A stretch of 64,000 nt of DNA from Flagellimonas oceani (GTDB lineage Bacteria; Bacteroidota; Bacteroidia; Flavobacteriales; Flavobacteriaceae): the NCBI RefSeq assembly GCF_011068285.1, contig NZ_CP049616.1, positions 1-64,000 on the forward strand, written 5' to 3'. The translations under genes were made by a program, and so were the position numbers. The notes beneath the pieces were generated by a model. It did not search any database, was not told where the DNA came from, and worked only from the letters and a program-made list of their open reading frames with translations. Below, piece by piece: positions 26,772 to 36,301 of this stretch (position 1 is the first letter of the stretch; the number at the start of each line of letters is the position of its first letter).

Positions 26772-28532
26772 ATGAAGTTTTTAAGAAACCTGTTAGCCTC
26801 CATTTTGGGGAGTTTGGTGGCCTTTATGGTCATTGTTGGGATGTTTTTCATTTTTATGGCCCTGGTAGGAAGCATGGATGAGGGAGTAGTGGTAAAAAAG
26901 AACAGTGTGCTGGAGCTCAGCTTTGTAACTCCGATTTTGGACTATACGGGAAAGGACGATACCGATCCTTTTGCTGCACTGTGGGTAGAGGAGCTTGGAC
27001 TGGATGAGATTTTACATTCCATAGAAGTGGCCAAGAATGATGATGATATTGAAGGGATAAGCATTACCACCGGATTTTTACAGGCCGGAATATCGCAGAC
27101 CCGGGAAATTAGAAAAGCCTTGATCGATTTTAAATCCAGCGGTAAGTTCGTGATGGCCCATGCCGATGTGTATGCGCAACGCGATTACTATTTGGCCAGC
27201 GCTGCGGACGAGGTCTACATCAACCCTGTTGGGGTATTGGATTTTAAAGGATTGGCCACTGAAGTGCTCTTTTATAAAGGATTGCAGGAGAAGTCAGGTA
27301 TAAAGATGGAGGTCATTCGCCACGGAAAGTATAAAAGTGCCGTGGAACCCTTTCTATCCGATACCATGAGCGAAGAAAACCGTACACAGATACAGGAACT
27401 GATTTCATCGATTTGGGGCGTAATCGTGGACGATATTTCGGAATCCAGAAACATTGCTCCGGAAAACCTGAACATTATTGCGGATACCCTTGGCGGTAGA
27501 ACCCCAGAATATGCAGTCGCTTCCGGTCTGCTGGACGGTGCCTTGTACTATGACCAGTACGAGAGCCTTCTTCGGGAAAAAATAGGAGTGGAAGAAAATG
27601 AAGAATTGAACTATGTAGGGCTGATGGATTACATTCAGAAGGCCAAACAGAAAAAGATCAACAAAGGTTCCGATGATGTGGCGGTAATCTATGCGCAGGG
27701 CGAAATCTTGATCGGCGAAGGTGGAAAAAACTATATAGGTCAAAAACTTATAGTCGATGCGCTGCACAAAGCTGTGGACAACGATAATGTAAAGGCTATT
27801 GTGCTCCGTGTGGATTCACCAGGGGGAAGTGCTCTGGTATCCGATATTATTTGGAGGGAAATGCAATTGGCCAAGAAAGAAAAGCCATTGGTGGTTTCCT
27901 TTGGAAATGTTGCCGCATCTGGAGGATATTACATTGGGGTTGGCGGTGATAAGATTTTTGCCGAACCTACCACCATCACCGGCTCCATCGGTGTGTTCGG
28001 AACCATTCCCAACGTGCACGAACTCGCTGAAAATATGGGCGTTAACGCGGAGCAAGTGGGCACCAATAAAAACTCGGTGGATTATTCCTTTTTTGAACCG
28101 ATGACGGAGTCGTTCCGCAATGTGATGCAAGAAAGTATCGAAGAGACCTACGACACTTTTTTGGACCGTGTTTCCAAAGGGCGCAACATACCGGTCGACA
28201 AGGTGAACGAAATAGCCCAAGGCAGGGTCTGGAGCGGTGTGGATGCCCAGGCACTTGGCCTCGTAGATGAACTGGGTAATCTGGACGACGCCATTTTAGC
28301 TGCGGCCGATATGGCAGGACTGGAAGAGTATGGTATTAAAAAGTACCCACGTTACAAATCCGGTTTTGAGCAGTTTATGGAGAGTTATGGAGGTGTAAAG
28401 TCCAAGATAGGGGAATCCATCATCCAAGAAGAGATTGGAGCAGAGGCCTATAAAATCCTGAAAGAATTCAAACAATTCACAAAGCAAGAAGGAGTGCAGG
28501 CCAAAATGCCCTTTAGCTTGAATATTAAATAA
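26772..28532 (+). CDS. sppA: signal peptide peptidase SppA (67K type)
   Basis: 586 residues. One N-terminal membrane helix (about 8-32) anchors tandem S49 protease domains. The Ser-Lys dyad is visible: Lys188 in RHGKYKSAVEPF (first domain) and Ser383 in FGNVAASGGYY (second domain). It cleaves remnant signal peptides at the inner membrane. The doubled domain matches the long E. coli type rather than the short Bacillus type. It is followed 20 bases later by the queuosine precursor transporter gene, so the two may share a transcript. Confidence 0.95.
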   Translation: MKFLRNLLASILGSLVAFMVIVGMFFIFMALVGSMDEGVVVKKNSVLELSFVTPILDYTGKDDTDPFAALWVEELGLDEILHSIEVAKNDDDIEGISITTGFLQAGISQTREIRKALIDFKSSGKFVMAHADVYAQRDYYLASAADEVYINPVGVLDFKGLATEVLFYKGLQEKSGIKMEVIRHGKYKSAVEPFLSDTMSEENRTQIQELISSIWGVIVDDISESRNIAPENLNIIADTLGGRTPEYAVASGLLDGALYYDQYESLLREKIGVEENEELNYVGLMDYIQKAKQKKINKGSDDVAVIYAQGEILIGEGGKNYIGQKLIVDALHKAVDNDNVKAIVLRVDSPGGSALVSDIIWREMQLAKKEKPLVVSFGNVAASGGYYIGVGGDKIFAEPTTITGSIGVFGTIPNVHELAENMGVNAEQVGTNKNSVDYSFFEPMTESFRNVMQESIEETYDTFLDRVSKGRNIPVDKVNEIAQGRVWSGVDAQALGLVDELGNLDDAILAAADMAGLEEYGIKKYPRYKSGFEQFMESYGGVKSKIGESIIQEEIGAEAYKILKEFKQFTKQEGVQAKMPFSLNIK

Positions 28533-28552
28533 TTTGTTGCGCTAAAATTTTT

Positions 28553-29260
28553 ATGACGCAAAAGGACAAAAAGTTAGCATTTTCCATATATCTGTACCTC
28601 GGTGCGCTGTTCATTACCTCATTGGTGGTGTCCAACCTAATATTCCAAAAGTTTTTCTCTTGGAGTCCTTTTGGCGATGTCACCGTATTTGGAGCGCCAC
28701 TTTTTGAACTTTCGGTGGGAATTTTGCCCTATCCCATTACCTTTTTGATTACCGATTTGGTTTCCGAAATTTATGGGCAGAGGAAGGCCAATCAAGTGGT
28801 TACTGCCGGGATTTTTGCCTCGTTCTTTTCAATGGGGATTATTTTGTTGGCCAATTATTCCAATGCCATACCTACTTCCCCTGTGAACGATGCAACCTTT
28901 ACCACCGTATTCGGATTGTCGCCATTGGGCGTATTGGCATCCATGCTGGCCTACTTGGGCGCACAGTACATCGATATCACCATTTATCATTTTTGGAAAA
29001 GAATCACCAATGGCAGAATGCTCTGGCTCAGGAACAACTTTTCCACATTTTCTTCCCAATTCATAGATACCTTTACCGTGGTCGGGCTCTTGTGCATATT
29101 TGGAGTTTTGACGTGGGACAAATTTTATGGATTGCTGATCAGTGGTGTTATTTTTAAAATAATGATTGCCCTTCTCGACACCCCTTTGCTCTATTTTTTC
29201 GTATATATAATGCGAAAAAGATTTAACTTAAAAATAGGAGAGGAAATTTCTTTGGATTGA
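28553..29260 (+). CDS. queuosine precursor transporter (YhhQ/VUT family)
   Basis: 235 residues with about six membrane helices. The family motifs are present: an N-terminal VSNLIFQKF segment, ITFLITDLVSEIYGQRKANQVV, and later FSTFSSQFIDTFTVV. YhhQ family proteins import preQ0/preQ1 for the tRNA base queuosine. Bacteria lacking full queuosine synthesis use them for salvage. It lies between sppA and the AsmA-like gene on the same strand (gaps of 20 and 35 bases). Confidence 0.9.
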   Translation: MTQKDKKLAFSIYLYLGALFITSLVVSNLIFQKFFSWSPFGDVTVFGAPLFELSVGILPYPITFLITDLVSEIYGQRKANQVVTAGIFASFFSMGIILLANYSNAIPTSPVNDATFTTVFGLSPLGVLASMLAYLGAQYIDITIYHFWKRITNGRMLWLRNNFSTFSSQFIDTFTVVGLLCIFGVLTWDKFYGLLISGVIFKIMIALLDTPLLYFFVYIMRKRFNLKIGEEISLD

Positions 29261-29295
29261 TGCTTCTCCTTTAATTTGTTGTAAAACACCGAAGT

Positions 29296-32001
29296 ATGAA
29301 GAAAAAAGTCCTGAAAATTACTGGAATAACCCTACTTGTCCTACTCGCGATCATCATTGCGGTCCCATTGTTTCTTCAAGGTAAAATTGAAGAGATCATC
29401 AAAACAAAAGTCAACAACAGCATCAATGCCACGTTGGATTTTGAGGATGCCGATTTGAGCCTTCTCAAAAGTTTTCCCTATGCGAATGTTGGACTTACCA
29501 ATCTGTCGTTGGTGAACAAAGCCCCTTTTGAGGGCGACACCCTGTTCGCATCTTCCGAAATTGAACTGTCCATGTCCATAAAGGAACTGTTCAAGTCGGC
29601 AGATGAGCCCATTGTTATCAAAACATTGAACATTGATGGTGCCAAATTGCACATCAAAGCGGACGAGGAAGGCAATGCCAATTACGACATAGCCAAAGAG
29701 TCCGAACCATCCGCTACCGCATCATCCGAGGAATCGAGCAGCAACTTTACGCTGAATATGGATTCGTATGCCATTACCAATTCCGAAATCATTTATCAGG
29801 ATTTGGCCAGTGGTATGTTGCTGGACATTACTGAAATGAACCACTCTGGAACCGGAGATCTTTCCTTGGAAAAATCGGAACTGAAAACATTGACGGATGC
29901 CTTGGTGACGTTCGAAATGGACAGTACCCAGTACCTCAACAAAAACAAAATCAATCTGGATGCCCTGATCGGTATCGACCTGAGCGAGAACAAATACACT
30001 TTTTTGGAGAACAAGGCGCTCGTGAACCAATTGCCATTGGTTTTTGATGGTTTCGTGAAGGTGAACGAGGACAATCAGGAGGTGGACATTACGTTTAAAA
30101 CCCCATCTTCCGATTTTAAAAACTTTTTGGCTGTAATTCCCGAGGCATACGCTGCCAATATTGAAAATGTACGGACAACGGGCAATTTTGAAGTGAACGG
30201 CGAGTTTAAGGGCGTAGTGGACGATGAGCATATTCCAACATTTAAAATCGCCATCAACTCCGAAAATGCCTCATTCAAGTATCCCGACTTGCCCAAATCG
30301 GTGCGCAATGTGTACATCGATACCGAAATCAACAACGAAACGGGAATCACCGAGGATACCTACGTAAATATCAACCGGCTTTCCTTCCTGATCGATGAAG
30401 ATAAATTCAACCTGAACGCCAAAATCAGGGAATTGATGGGCAATACCAAAGTAAATGCCCATATGGACGGTAGAATCAATTTGGCCAATATTTCACAGGC
30501 GTATCCCGTACCCGACGATTATAATCTTAAGGGAATCTTGAATGCGGATGTTACCACGGCTTTCGATATGGCTTCCATCGAAAAAAAACAATATCAAAAC
30601 ACCAAAACAAGTGGCAAGGCTTCCTTGACGGGTTTTGAATATGCTTCGGAGGAACTTAAAAATCCCCTTGCAATTACTACAGCTGCCGTAACATTTAACC
30701 CGAACACGGTAACGCTGGATTCGTTCCAGGGAAAAACCGGAAGTACGGATTTTAACGCCAAAGGAACGTTGACCAATTTATTGGGCTTTATGTTCAATGA
30801 TGAAAACATCGAAGGAAAGTTTACGCTTGACTCCAATCTATTTGCCCTGAACGATTTTATGGTCGAGGAAACCGAAGGAAGTGAGGGCGAAGGAACAGGT
30901 GAAGAAACCGGCTCGACCACCACAGGGGAGGAGCGCATCAAAATACCATCGTTTTTGGATTGTACCATTGACGCATCTGCCAATACAGTGGTTTACGATA
31001 ATCTTAAACTGAAGAACGTTAAGGGAACCTTGGTGATTAAGGACGAGACCGCGACGGTACAGAACCTGACCTCCAATTTATTTGGGGGTACGTTGGGTCT
31101 ATCCGGCTCTGTGTCCACCAAGCAGGAAGCTTCGACTTTCGACATCAATCTTGGAATGGACAATTTCAACATCGGGGAATCCTTTGCGGGACTGGAATTG
31201 TTCAAGGTGTTGACACCGCTTGCAACCGCCATTCAAGGAAAGCTCAATTCCGATATTAAAATATCGGGTAACCTTAAGGATGATTTTACACCTAATCTGG
31301 CCACTATTTCAGGTAATTTGTTGGCAGAATTGTTGAATCCAACGGTTGATACCCAAAAAGCACCCTTGGTCTCTGCATTGGATAGCAAGCTCAGTTTTTT
31401 AAATACCAAAGAAATTAATTTGGATGGCTTAAAGACTGCATTGACCTTTGATAATGGTACGGTAAAAGTGAAGCCGTTTACCTTAAATTATAAGGACATC
31501 GCCATAGATGTGAACGGAAGCCACTCTTTTGACAAACAGATGAATTATTCGGCCACCCTGAACGTTCCTGCAAAGTATTTGGGCAAAGAGGTCACTAAAC
31601 TGATCTCACAACTGAACGATGATAGTGTGGGTGAAGTTACGATTCCCGTAACGGCGAATATTGGAGGCAATTTCACCAATCCGTCAGTAAGTACCGACCT
31701 TACTTCGGGTGTGAAAACATTGACATCCAAATTGGTGGAGATGCAAAAGCAGAAGTTGGTCAATCAAGGCAAGGACAAGGTGAAAGATTTGTTGTCCGAT
31801 GCATTTAAAAAAGATGGGGCCGATACTACCAAAACAAAATCCGACGGAGTTAAAGAGGCCATTGGAAACATTCTGGGGGGTAAAAAGGATACTACGGCAA
31901 CGGATAGTACCAAAGCCAAAAAGCAGGAGGATGTTAAAGATGCCGCCAAATCCATTTTGGGCGGACTGCTCAAGAAAAAGAAGAAAGATACTGTAAATTA
32001 A
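29296..32001 (+). CDS. AsmA-like protein with large periplasmic domain
   Basis: 901 residues. One N-terminal membrane helix (about 5-27) precedes a long beta-rich body with an AsmA N-terminal domain (LKSFPYANVGLTNLSL) and an AsmA-2-like C-terminal domain (ATISGNLLAELLNPTV). A low-complexity Glu/Gly/Thr patch lies near 528-548, and the C-terminal tail (about 810-901) is very rich in Lys and Asp. AsmA/TamB-like proteins form grooves that carry phospholipid between membranes; that role is inferred here. A terminator follows directly. Confidence 0.88.
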   Translation: MKKKVLKITGITLLVLLAIIIAVPLFLQGKIEEIIKTKVNNSINATLDFEDADLSLLKSFPYANVGLTNLSLVNKAPFEGDTLFASSEIELSMSIKELFKSADEPIVIKTLNIDGAKLHIKADEEGNANYDIAKESEPSATASSEESSSNFTLNMDSYAITNSEIIYQDLASGMLLDITEMNHSGTGDLSLEKSELKTLTDALVTFEMDSTQYLNKNKINLDALIGIDLSENKYTFLENKALVNQLPLVFDGFVKVNEDNQEVDITFKTPSSDFKNFLAVIPEAYAANIENVRTTGNFEVNGEFKGVVDDEHIPTFKIAINSENASFKYPDLPKSVRNVYIDTEINNETGITEDTYVNINRLSFLIDEDKFNLNAKIRELMGNTKVNAHMDGRINLANISQAYPVPDDYNLKGILNADVTTAFDMASIEKKQYQNTKTSGKASLTGFEYASEELKNPLAITTAAVTFNPNTVTLDSFQGKTGSTDFNAKGTLTNLLGFMFNDENIEGKFTLDSNLFALNDFMVEETEGSEGEGTGEETGSTTTGEERIKIPSFLDCTIDASANTVVYDNLKLKNVKGTLVIKDETATVQNLTSNLFGGTLGLSGSVSTKQEASTFDINLGMDNFNIGESFAGLELFKVLTPLATAIQGKLNSDIKISGNLKDDFTPNLATISGNLLAELLNPTVDTQKAPLVSALDSKLSFLNTKEINLDGLKTALTFDNGTVKVKPFTLNYKDIAIDVNGSHSFDKQMNYSATLNVPAKYLGKEVTKLISQLNDDSVGEVTIPVTANIGGNFTNPSVSTDLTSGVKTLTSKLVEMQKQKLVNQGKDKVKDLLSDAFKKDGADTTKTKSDGVKEAIGNILGGKKDTTATDSTKAKKQEDVKDAAKSILGGLLKKKKKDTVN

Positions 32002-32008
32002 AAATACG

Positions 32009-32033
32009 GGGCGGTCATGGATCGCCCTTTTTT
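32009..32033 (+). terminator. terminator after the AsmA-like gene
   Basis: Stem GGGCGGTC / GATCGCCC (one G-T pair) with an ATG loop and six T. It ends the sppA-yhhQ-asmA transcript just before the convergent gene at 32032. Confidence 0.85.
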
Positions 32034-32796
32034 ATTCCACCAACTCGTTATTGATCATCTCTAAGATAGAATCTAGGCTTGTCATTAAGGGAATGTAATG
32101 GTCTATTTCCGTGGATTGACTTGTTATGATGAACAACAGGATGTTGTTTTCAAAGGCAACGGATTCCAGTGCGCCTAGGTTGCTGATAGGGTTTTTCCTG
32201 AGGGGAATCCCCAATTTTTTGGACATTCCCGTGTAGTCCAACAACGTATGGATGCTATAGCCTTCGTCCCTAAATACGTTGACGGTATTGTTCCGTTCTT
32301 CACCTAGCATTTTTTCCTGATTGGCTATATCATCAATAGTCGATATCCAATTGGTGAGCCGAATCCGTAAGGTGTCGTTGGAAATATCCTTTAAACTGCC
32401 CGAGTTGATCATTTCATTCAGCAACGAGTTGTTCGGGTTGAAAAAAATATCGTTGGTGAAGGCATCGGATAGCAAATTTGAAAAAGTTTCCTCGGTTGCC
32501 ACATTTCCATCTTCCATCAACAGAACTATTTCTTGTGCGGCTTCATAACTTTTCCTGTTTACTTTGATGAGCTCCTCCAGCTTTGTTTTACTGATATCAA
32601 ATTCTTCTTTTAAACCTTTAAGGTAAACCTGTTCCTTTTCCCGTTTTATGCGATTGTCGTTTGCATTGTCTATGGCGAGTGCAATCAAAATGCCGATGAC
32701 TACCAGAACAATTTCTCCAATGGCGTACAGAAGATAATTCCCGACCTTTTTTTCGGCAATGAATTGCTTCCTGATTTTTCTGAAAAATTTGAGCAT
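32032..32796 (-). CDS. DUF6090 family membrane protein
   Basis: 254 residues. The N-terminus has a basic segment, then one strong membrane helix with the signature YAIGEIVLVVIGILIALAID at about 25-45, seen in many Flavobacteriia proteins of this DUF. It continues with an extracytoplasmic helical domain (NDNRIKREKEQVYLKGLKEE). No function is known. It is preceded by a small unknown gene on the same strand (45-base gap). Confidence 0.8.
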   Translation of the reverse strand: MLKFFRKIRKQFIAEKKVGNYLLYAIGEIVLVVIGILIALAIDNANDNRIKREKEQVYLKGLKEEFDISKTKLEELIKVNRKSYEAAQEIVLLMEDGNVATEETFSNLLSDAFTNDIFFNPNNSLLNEMINSGSLKDISNDTLRIRLTNWISTIDDIANQEKMLGEERNNTVNVFRDEGYSIHTLLDYTGMSKKLGIPLRKNPISNLGALESVAFENNILLFIITSQSTEIDHYIPLMTSLDSILEMINNELVE

Positions 32797-32840
32797 GGGA
32801 TTGGATGCTTTGGCTAAATTCTATCGATTGATTGATTGAT

Positions 32841-33068
32841 TTAGTTCGGCCTGTCCTTCATTTTCTCCAAAAAGTTAACCATTTCCCTGAGGCTTTTTTG
32901 CAGTTCATCGTAGCCCATTACGTCACCAATGGACATAATATCGAGTAGGTTTTCTTTGGTTTTGGTTTTTAGGGATTGTTCCAAAAAGTCCATGGAATCT
33001 TTTACCTCTTGCGATGGGTTATCGATTCGCTTGAGCATTTTCAGGGTCTGTAATACTTCTTTTAGCAT
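32841..33068 (-). CDS. small helical protein of unknown function
   Basis: 75 residues, highly charged and predicted all-helical, with amphipathic heptad spacing (LKEVLQTLKMLKRI). No signal peptide or known motif. It precedes the DUF6090 gene on the same strand and has a coding-like start. An expressed small gene is plausible but not proven. Confidence 0.5.
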   Translation of the reverse strand: MLKEVLQTLKMLKRIDNPSQEVKDSMDFLEQSLKTKTKENLLDIMSIGDVMGYDELQKSLREMVNFLEKMKDRPN

Positions 33069-33170
33069 TTTGTATATGTTATGTTAAAGTGCTTAAATTA
33101 TAAAATCTTTGTAGAAGTCAAATAATGATGGTCTGTCGTATTTTTAAGGCTTGGGTTTTTATTGTATTTA

Positions 33171-33965
33171 CTATATAAAATTGATGCCCACATAATACCC
33201 TTCGCTTCCCCTTACATTGAACACCGTATTGTCCTCAAAAATAAGATACTGTCCTTTGATGCCCTTGAGAACACCTTTATAACTTGGTGTTTTGTCAAGA
33301 TTCAGACTTTTTACCTTTTCGGGATATTTCAACACGGGAAACTCAAGGTTGGTTTCCTCCCGATCTTCCAAAAAAAAATCAAGGGCCTCCTCCGGAATGC
33401 TTGCTTTTAGTTTGTTTCGCCACGCCACCAGGTCCACGTCCTCAATCTCGTTCTGCAACATTTTTCGCCAACTGGTCTTGTCGCTTACATGGTCTTTGAG
33501 CGCCACTTCGGTAATACCTGCCAAGTAACGGTTGGGTACCTCCACGATTTCTATCGCCTCATGTGCCCCTTGATCTATCCACCGGGTAGGTACTTGCGAT
33601 TTTCGGGTAACCCCCACTTTAATGCTGCTCGAGTTGGCCAAATACACAATGTGCGGTTGCAACTGCATTTTTTTCTCGAACTCGAGGTCTCGGTCCTCTT
33701 TGTCCAGATGTGCCGTGCTCAGTTCAGGTTTCATGATCCAATCTCCGGCAAGGGGAGTCTCATAAAAGCAGGTTTTACAAAAACCCTGTCGATAGATGGG
33801 CCTGTCCTCACCACAGTTCAAACATTGAAATTTGATGAAATCAATCTGAAGTTCCCTGTTCAGCCCTTGGTTCATGTTGATAAAATCGTTCTCGAAAACC
33901 AAAAAATACTGGATAGGGCTCCCGATTTCAGTTCGCATCTTTCTTAGGACTCCTTCGTATAACAT
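33171..33965 (-). CDS. DUF2797 protein with zinc ribbon
   Basis: 264 residues. A CxxC...CxxC zinc ribbon (CLNCGEDRPIYRQGFCKTC) lies at about 49-67. A segment reading VYLANSSSIKVGVTRKSQVPTRWIDQGA at about 107-134 resembles the core of GIY-YIG/T5orf172 domains, suggesting a nucleic-acid role; this similarity is inference. The family is widespread in Bacteroidota and uncharacterised. It is divergent from the GH3 gene across a 98-bp gap. Confidence 0.85.
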   Translation of the reverse strand: MLYEGVLRKMRTEIGSPIQYFLVFENDFINMNQGLNRELQIDFIKFQCLNCGEDRPIYRQGFCKTCFYETPLAGDWIMKPELSTAHLDKEDRDLEFEKKMQLQPHIVYLANSSSIKVGVTRKSQVPTRWIDQGAHEAIEIVEVPNRYLAGITEVALKDHVSDKTSWRKMLQNEIEDVDLVAWRNKLKASIPEEALDFFLEDREETNLEFPVLKYPEKVKSLNLDKTPSYKGVLKGIKGQYLIFEDNTVFNVRGSEGYYVGINFI

Positions 33966-34063
33966 ATTAAAATGAATGTGTTTGTCTTATTTGAAAATGA
34001 ATGTTAGAAAAGCTATTTTAGCACTTGTACTAACCTTAACTTTATTGGTTAAATATACCTAAA

Positions 34064-35578
34064 ATGCCAATACCTTTATTCAATTCCATTGCTTCTTGGT
34101 TGTTGAGAAAGCGCTACCACCAAATAGAGCTTTTTTTAAAGTATCCTTTGGATGTGCAGGATGAGGTATTGCGGCAACTGGTCGATTTTTCCCAGGATAC
34201 CATGATCGGTAAACAGTACGGGTTCCAAGATCTTCCAAAGTATGATGAATTCAGGAACAGGGTGCCCATTGTTACCTATGAGGATGTTGCCCCGTTGATA
34301 GAACGTACGCGAAGGGGAGAGCAAAATCTTTTTTGGCCAACATCCATAAAATGGTTTGCCAAGAGCAGTGGTACCACCAATGCAAAGAGCAAGTTTATCC
34401 CGGTGAGTACGGAGGCTTTGGAAGATTGTCATTATAAATCCAGCAAGGATTTACTGTGCCTATACCTGAACAACAACGAGAACTCACAATTGTTTACCGG
34501 AAAAAGTTTGAGGTTGGGCGGAAGCAAGGAACTCTATGAGGACAATGGGACTTTTTTCGGGGACCTATCTGCAATATTGATTGATAACATGCCCCTTTGG
34601 GCCGAATATAGCAGTACACCCAGCAACAAGGTGTCATTAATGACGGAATGGGAATCCAAGTTAGAGGCCATTATTGAAGAAAGCATACGGGAGAACGTGA
34701 CCAGTTTGGCAGGTGTTCCTTCTTGGATGTTGGTTTTATTAAATCAAGTGTTGGAGAAGACCGGGAAAAACCATTTGTTCGAAATCTGGGAGAATCTGGA
34801 AGTGTATTTTCACGGGGGAGTGAGCTTCACACCCTACAAGAACCAGTATAAAAAACTACTGCCACGGAAAAAATTCAACTTTTATGAAACGTATAATGCT
34901 TCCGAAGGTTTCTTTGGTATACAGGACCAGAACAATTCCGACGAGCTGTTGTTGATGTTGGATTATGGTATTTTCTACGAATTTATACCAATGGGCGCCA
35001 ATGGAGAAGGGGAGCAGGCGATTCCGCTATGGGAGGTTCAGCTTGGCGTAAATTACGCCATGGTCATTACTACCAATGCCGGATTGTGGCGCTATAAAAT
35101 TGGAGATACCATTCGGTTTACCTCCAAAAATCCGTATCGAATCAAAATCACGGGACGTACCAAGCACCACATCAATGTTTTTGGAGAAGAATTGATTATT
35201 GAAAACGCAGAAGAGGCATTAAAACAGGTCTGTCTAAAGACCGAAGCGGAGATTATGGACTATACCGCGGCACCTATTTTTATGACGGATAAGGAGAAAG
35301 GTGCCCATGAATGGATCATTGAGTTCAGGAAGGCCCCTGAAGATATTGCCTATTTTACGGAAATGCTGGACAACGCGCTCAAAGCCCTGAACTCGGATTA
35401 CGAAGCCAAGCGCTATAATAATATTACCTTAAAGATGCCCAAAGTGCACATAGCTAGGGAAAACCTGTTCCATAACTGGCTTAAATCCCAGAACAAATTG
35501 GGCGGACAACATAAGATCCCTAGGCTATCCAATGAACGAAGCTGTATTGAAGAATTGCTGCGTATGAACATGCAGTAG
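34064..35578 (+). CDS. GH3 family acyl-acid amido synthetase-like protein
   Basis: 504 residues, near the size of plant GH3 enzymes. The adenylate-forming motifs are present: the P-loop-like SSGTTNAKSKFIPVS, YNASEGFFGIQDQ, LWRYKIGDTIRF and GRTKHHINVFGEE. Plant members join jasmonate or auxin to amino acids through an acyl-adenylate. Bacterial members are mostly uncharacterised, so substrate acid and amine are unknown. It has no pathway neighbours here. The gap downstream carries a LacI-type palindrome for the next gene. Confidence 0.88.
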   Translation: MPIPLFNSIASWLLRKRYHQIELFLKYPLDVQDEVLRQLVDFSQDTMIGKQYGFQDLPKYDEFRNRVPIVTYEDVAPLIERTRRGEQNLFWPTSIKWFAKSSGTTNAKSKFIPVSTEALEDCHYKSSKDLLCLYLNNNENSQLFTGKSLRLGGSKELYEDNGTFFGDLSAILIDNMPLWAEYSSTPSNKVSLMTEWESKLEAIIEESIRENVTSLAGVPSWMLVLLNQVLEKTGKNHLFEIWENLEVYFHGGVSFTPYKNQYKKLLPRKKFNFYETYNASEGFFGIQDQNNSDELLLMLDYGIFYEFIPMGANGEGEQAIPLWEVQLGVNYAMVITTNAGLWRYKIGDTIRFTSKNPYRIKITGRTKHHINVFGEELIIENAEEALKQVCLKTEAEIMDYTAAPIFMTDKEKGAHEWIIEFRKAPEDIAYFTEMLDNALKALNSDYEAKRYNNITLKMPKVHIARENLFHNWLKSQNKLGGQHKIPRLSNERSCIEELLRMNMQ

Positions 35579-35615
35579 GTCCATATAAAGATAAAATTCA
35601 ACTTTACTAAAATTT

Positions 35616-35633
35616 TACGAAAACGTTTTCGTA
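35616..35633. promoter_or_regulatory. LacI-type operator palindrome
   Basis: TACGAAAACGTTTTCGTA is a perfect 18-bp palindrome with the central CG typical of LacI/GalR operators. Its last two bases are the first two of a TAnnTTTG -7 box, so a bound protein would block the promoter. Confidence 0.6.
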
Positions 35634-35639
35634 GATTTG
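35632..35639 (+). promoter_or_regulatory. putative -7 box for the alpha/beta-hydrolase-like gene
   Basis: TAGATTTG fits TAnnTTTG. It overlaps the palindrome and gives a leader of about 100 bases before the ATG at 35749. Confidence 0.5.
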
Positions 35640-35748
35640 ACCCATTCGTCGTGGAAAGGTTTCTTTTGAACAAATAAAAAAGGATTTACGGCGTTTATTA
35701 ATGAAATTCCCCCAGCGAATCTTTTATCAAACACAAAACCATTAAATC

Positions 35749-36291
35749 ATGGCAGAAAAACTTGTTGTAATCTCAGATAAGTGGGGTGCAAAAAAAGGCC
35801 TTTGGATAGCTTCCTATTTTGGCTACCTACAACAATACTACGATATTGTTTTCCACGATTGTCAACAATTGGGCAATGTAGATGTCCCTATTTCTTCTGA
35901 AGAAAACATAGATAAAGCTTTTTTCCAAGAAAATGGAATCGAAAGGGCCGTTTCCAACTTGATTAGAAAAGAAAAGGAGCAGGCGCATTATTTGGCCTTC
36001 GGCGTAGGCGCAACAGTGGCCTATAAGGCATCATTAAAAGGTTTGCCGGCAAAATCGATTACCGCGATTTCTGCTGTTGGCATTGAATCGGAACAACAAA
36101 CGCCCCCAATGGACGTGCAATTGATCTTTGGGGAATGCGATAAGCAAAAACCAGGTCTTGCCTGGGCCAAAGGTGTGAGCGCCAACCTTAGGATAGTTCC
36201 CAATTTTGGCCACACACTTTATTCCGACGAAAAAATTATTTCCGAAGTAAGTTTGGAACTTTTGGAAAATGTCACAAAAAAAGCAGTCTAG
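35749..36291 (+). CDS. alpha/beta-hydrolase fold protein lacking the nucleophile Ser
   Basis: 180 residues, cytoplasmic. The fold is suggested by [15 protein letters not shown] (nucleophile elbow region), by an acid position in IFGECD and by a GH in NFGHTLY. In place of the elbow serine (GxSxG) there is Gly85, so normal esterase chemistry is unlikely. The stop codon TAG overlaps the TAG of clpX on the other strand, inside a hairpin. The promoter has a LacI-type palindrome although no LacI gene is nearby. A binding or regulatory role is possible but unproven. Confidence 0.7.
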   Translation: MAEKLVVISDKWGAKKGLWIASYFGYLQQYYDIVFHDCQQLGNVDVPISSEENIDKAFFQENGIERAVSNLIRKEKEQAHYLAFGVGATVAYKASLKGLPAKSITAISAVGIESEQQTPPMDVQLIFGECDKQKPGLAWAKGVSANLRIVPNFGHTLYSDEKIISEVSLELLENVTKKAV

Positions 36292-36301
36292 GAGACTGCT
36301 T
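36281..36301. terminator. bidirectional terminator containing both convergent stop codons
   Basis: AAGCAGTCT / AGACTGCTT stem with an AGG loop, an A tract on the left and T tracts on the right. The CTAG at 36288-36291 provides the stop codons of both the hydrolase-like gene and clpX. Confidence 0.8.
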
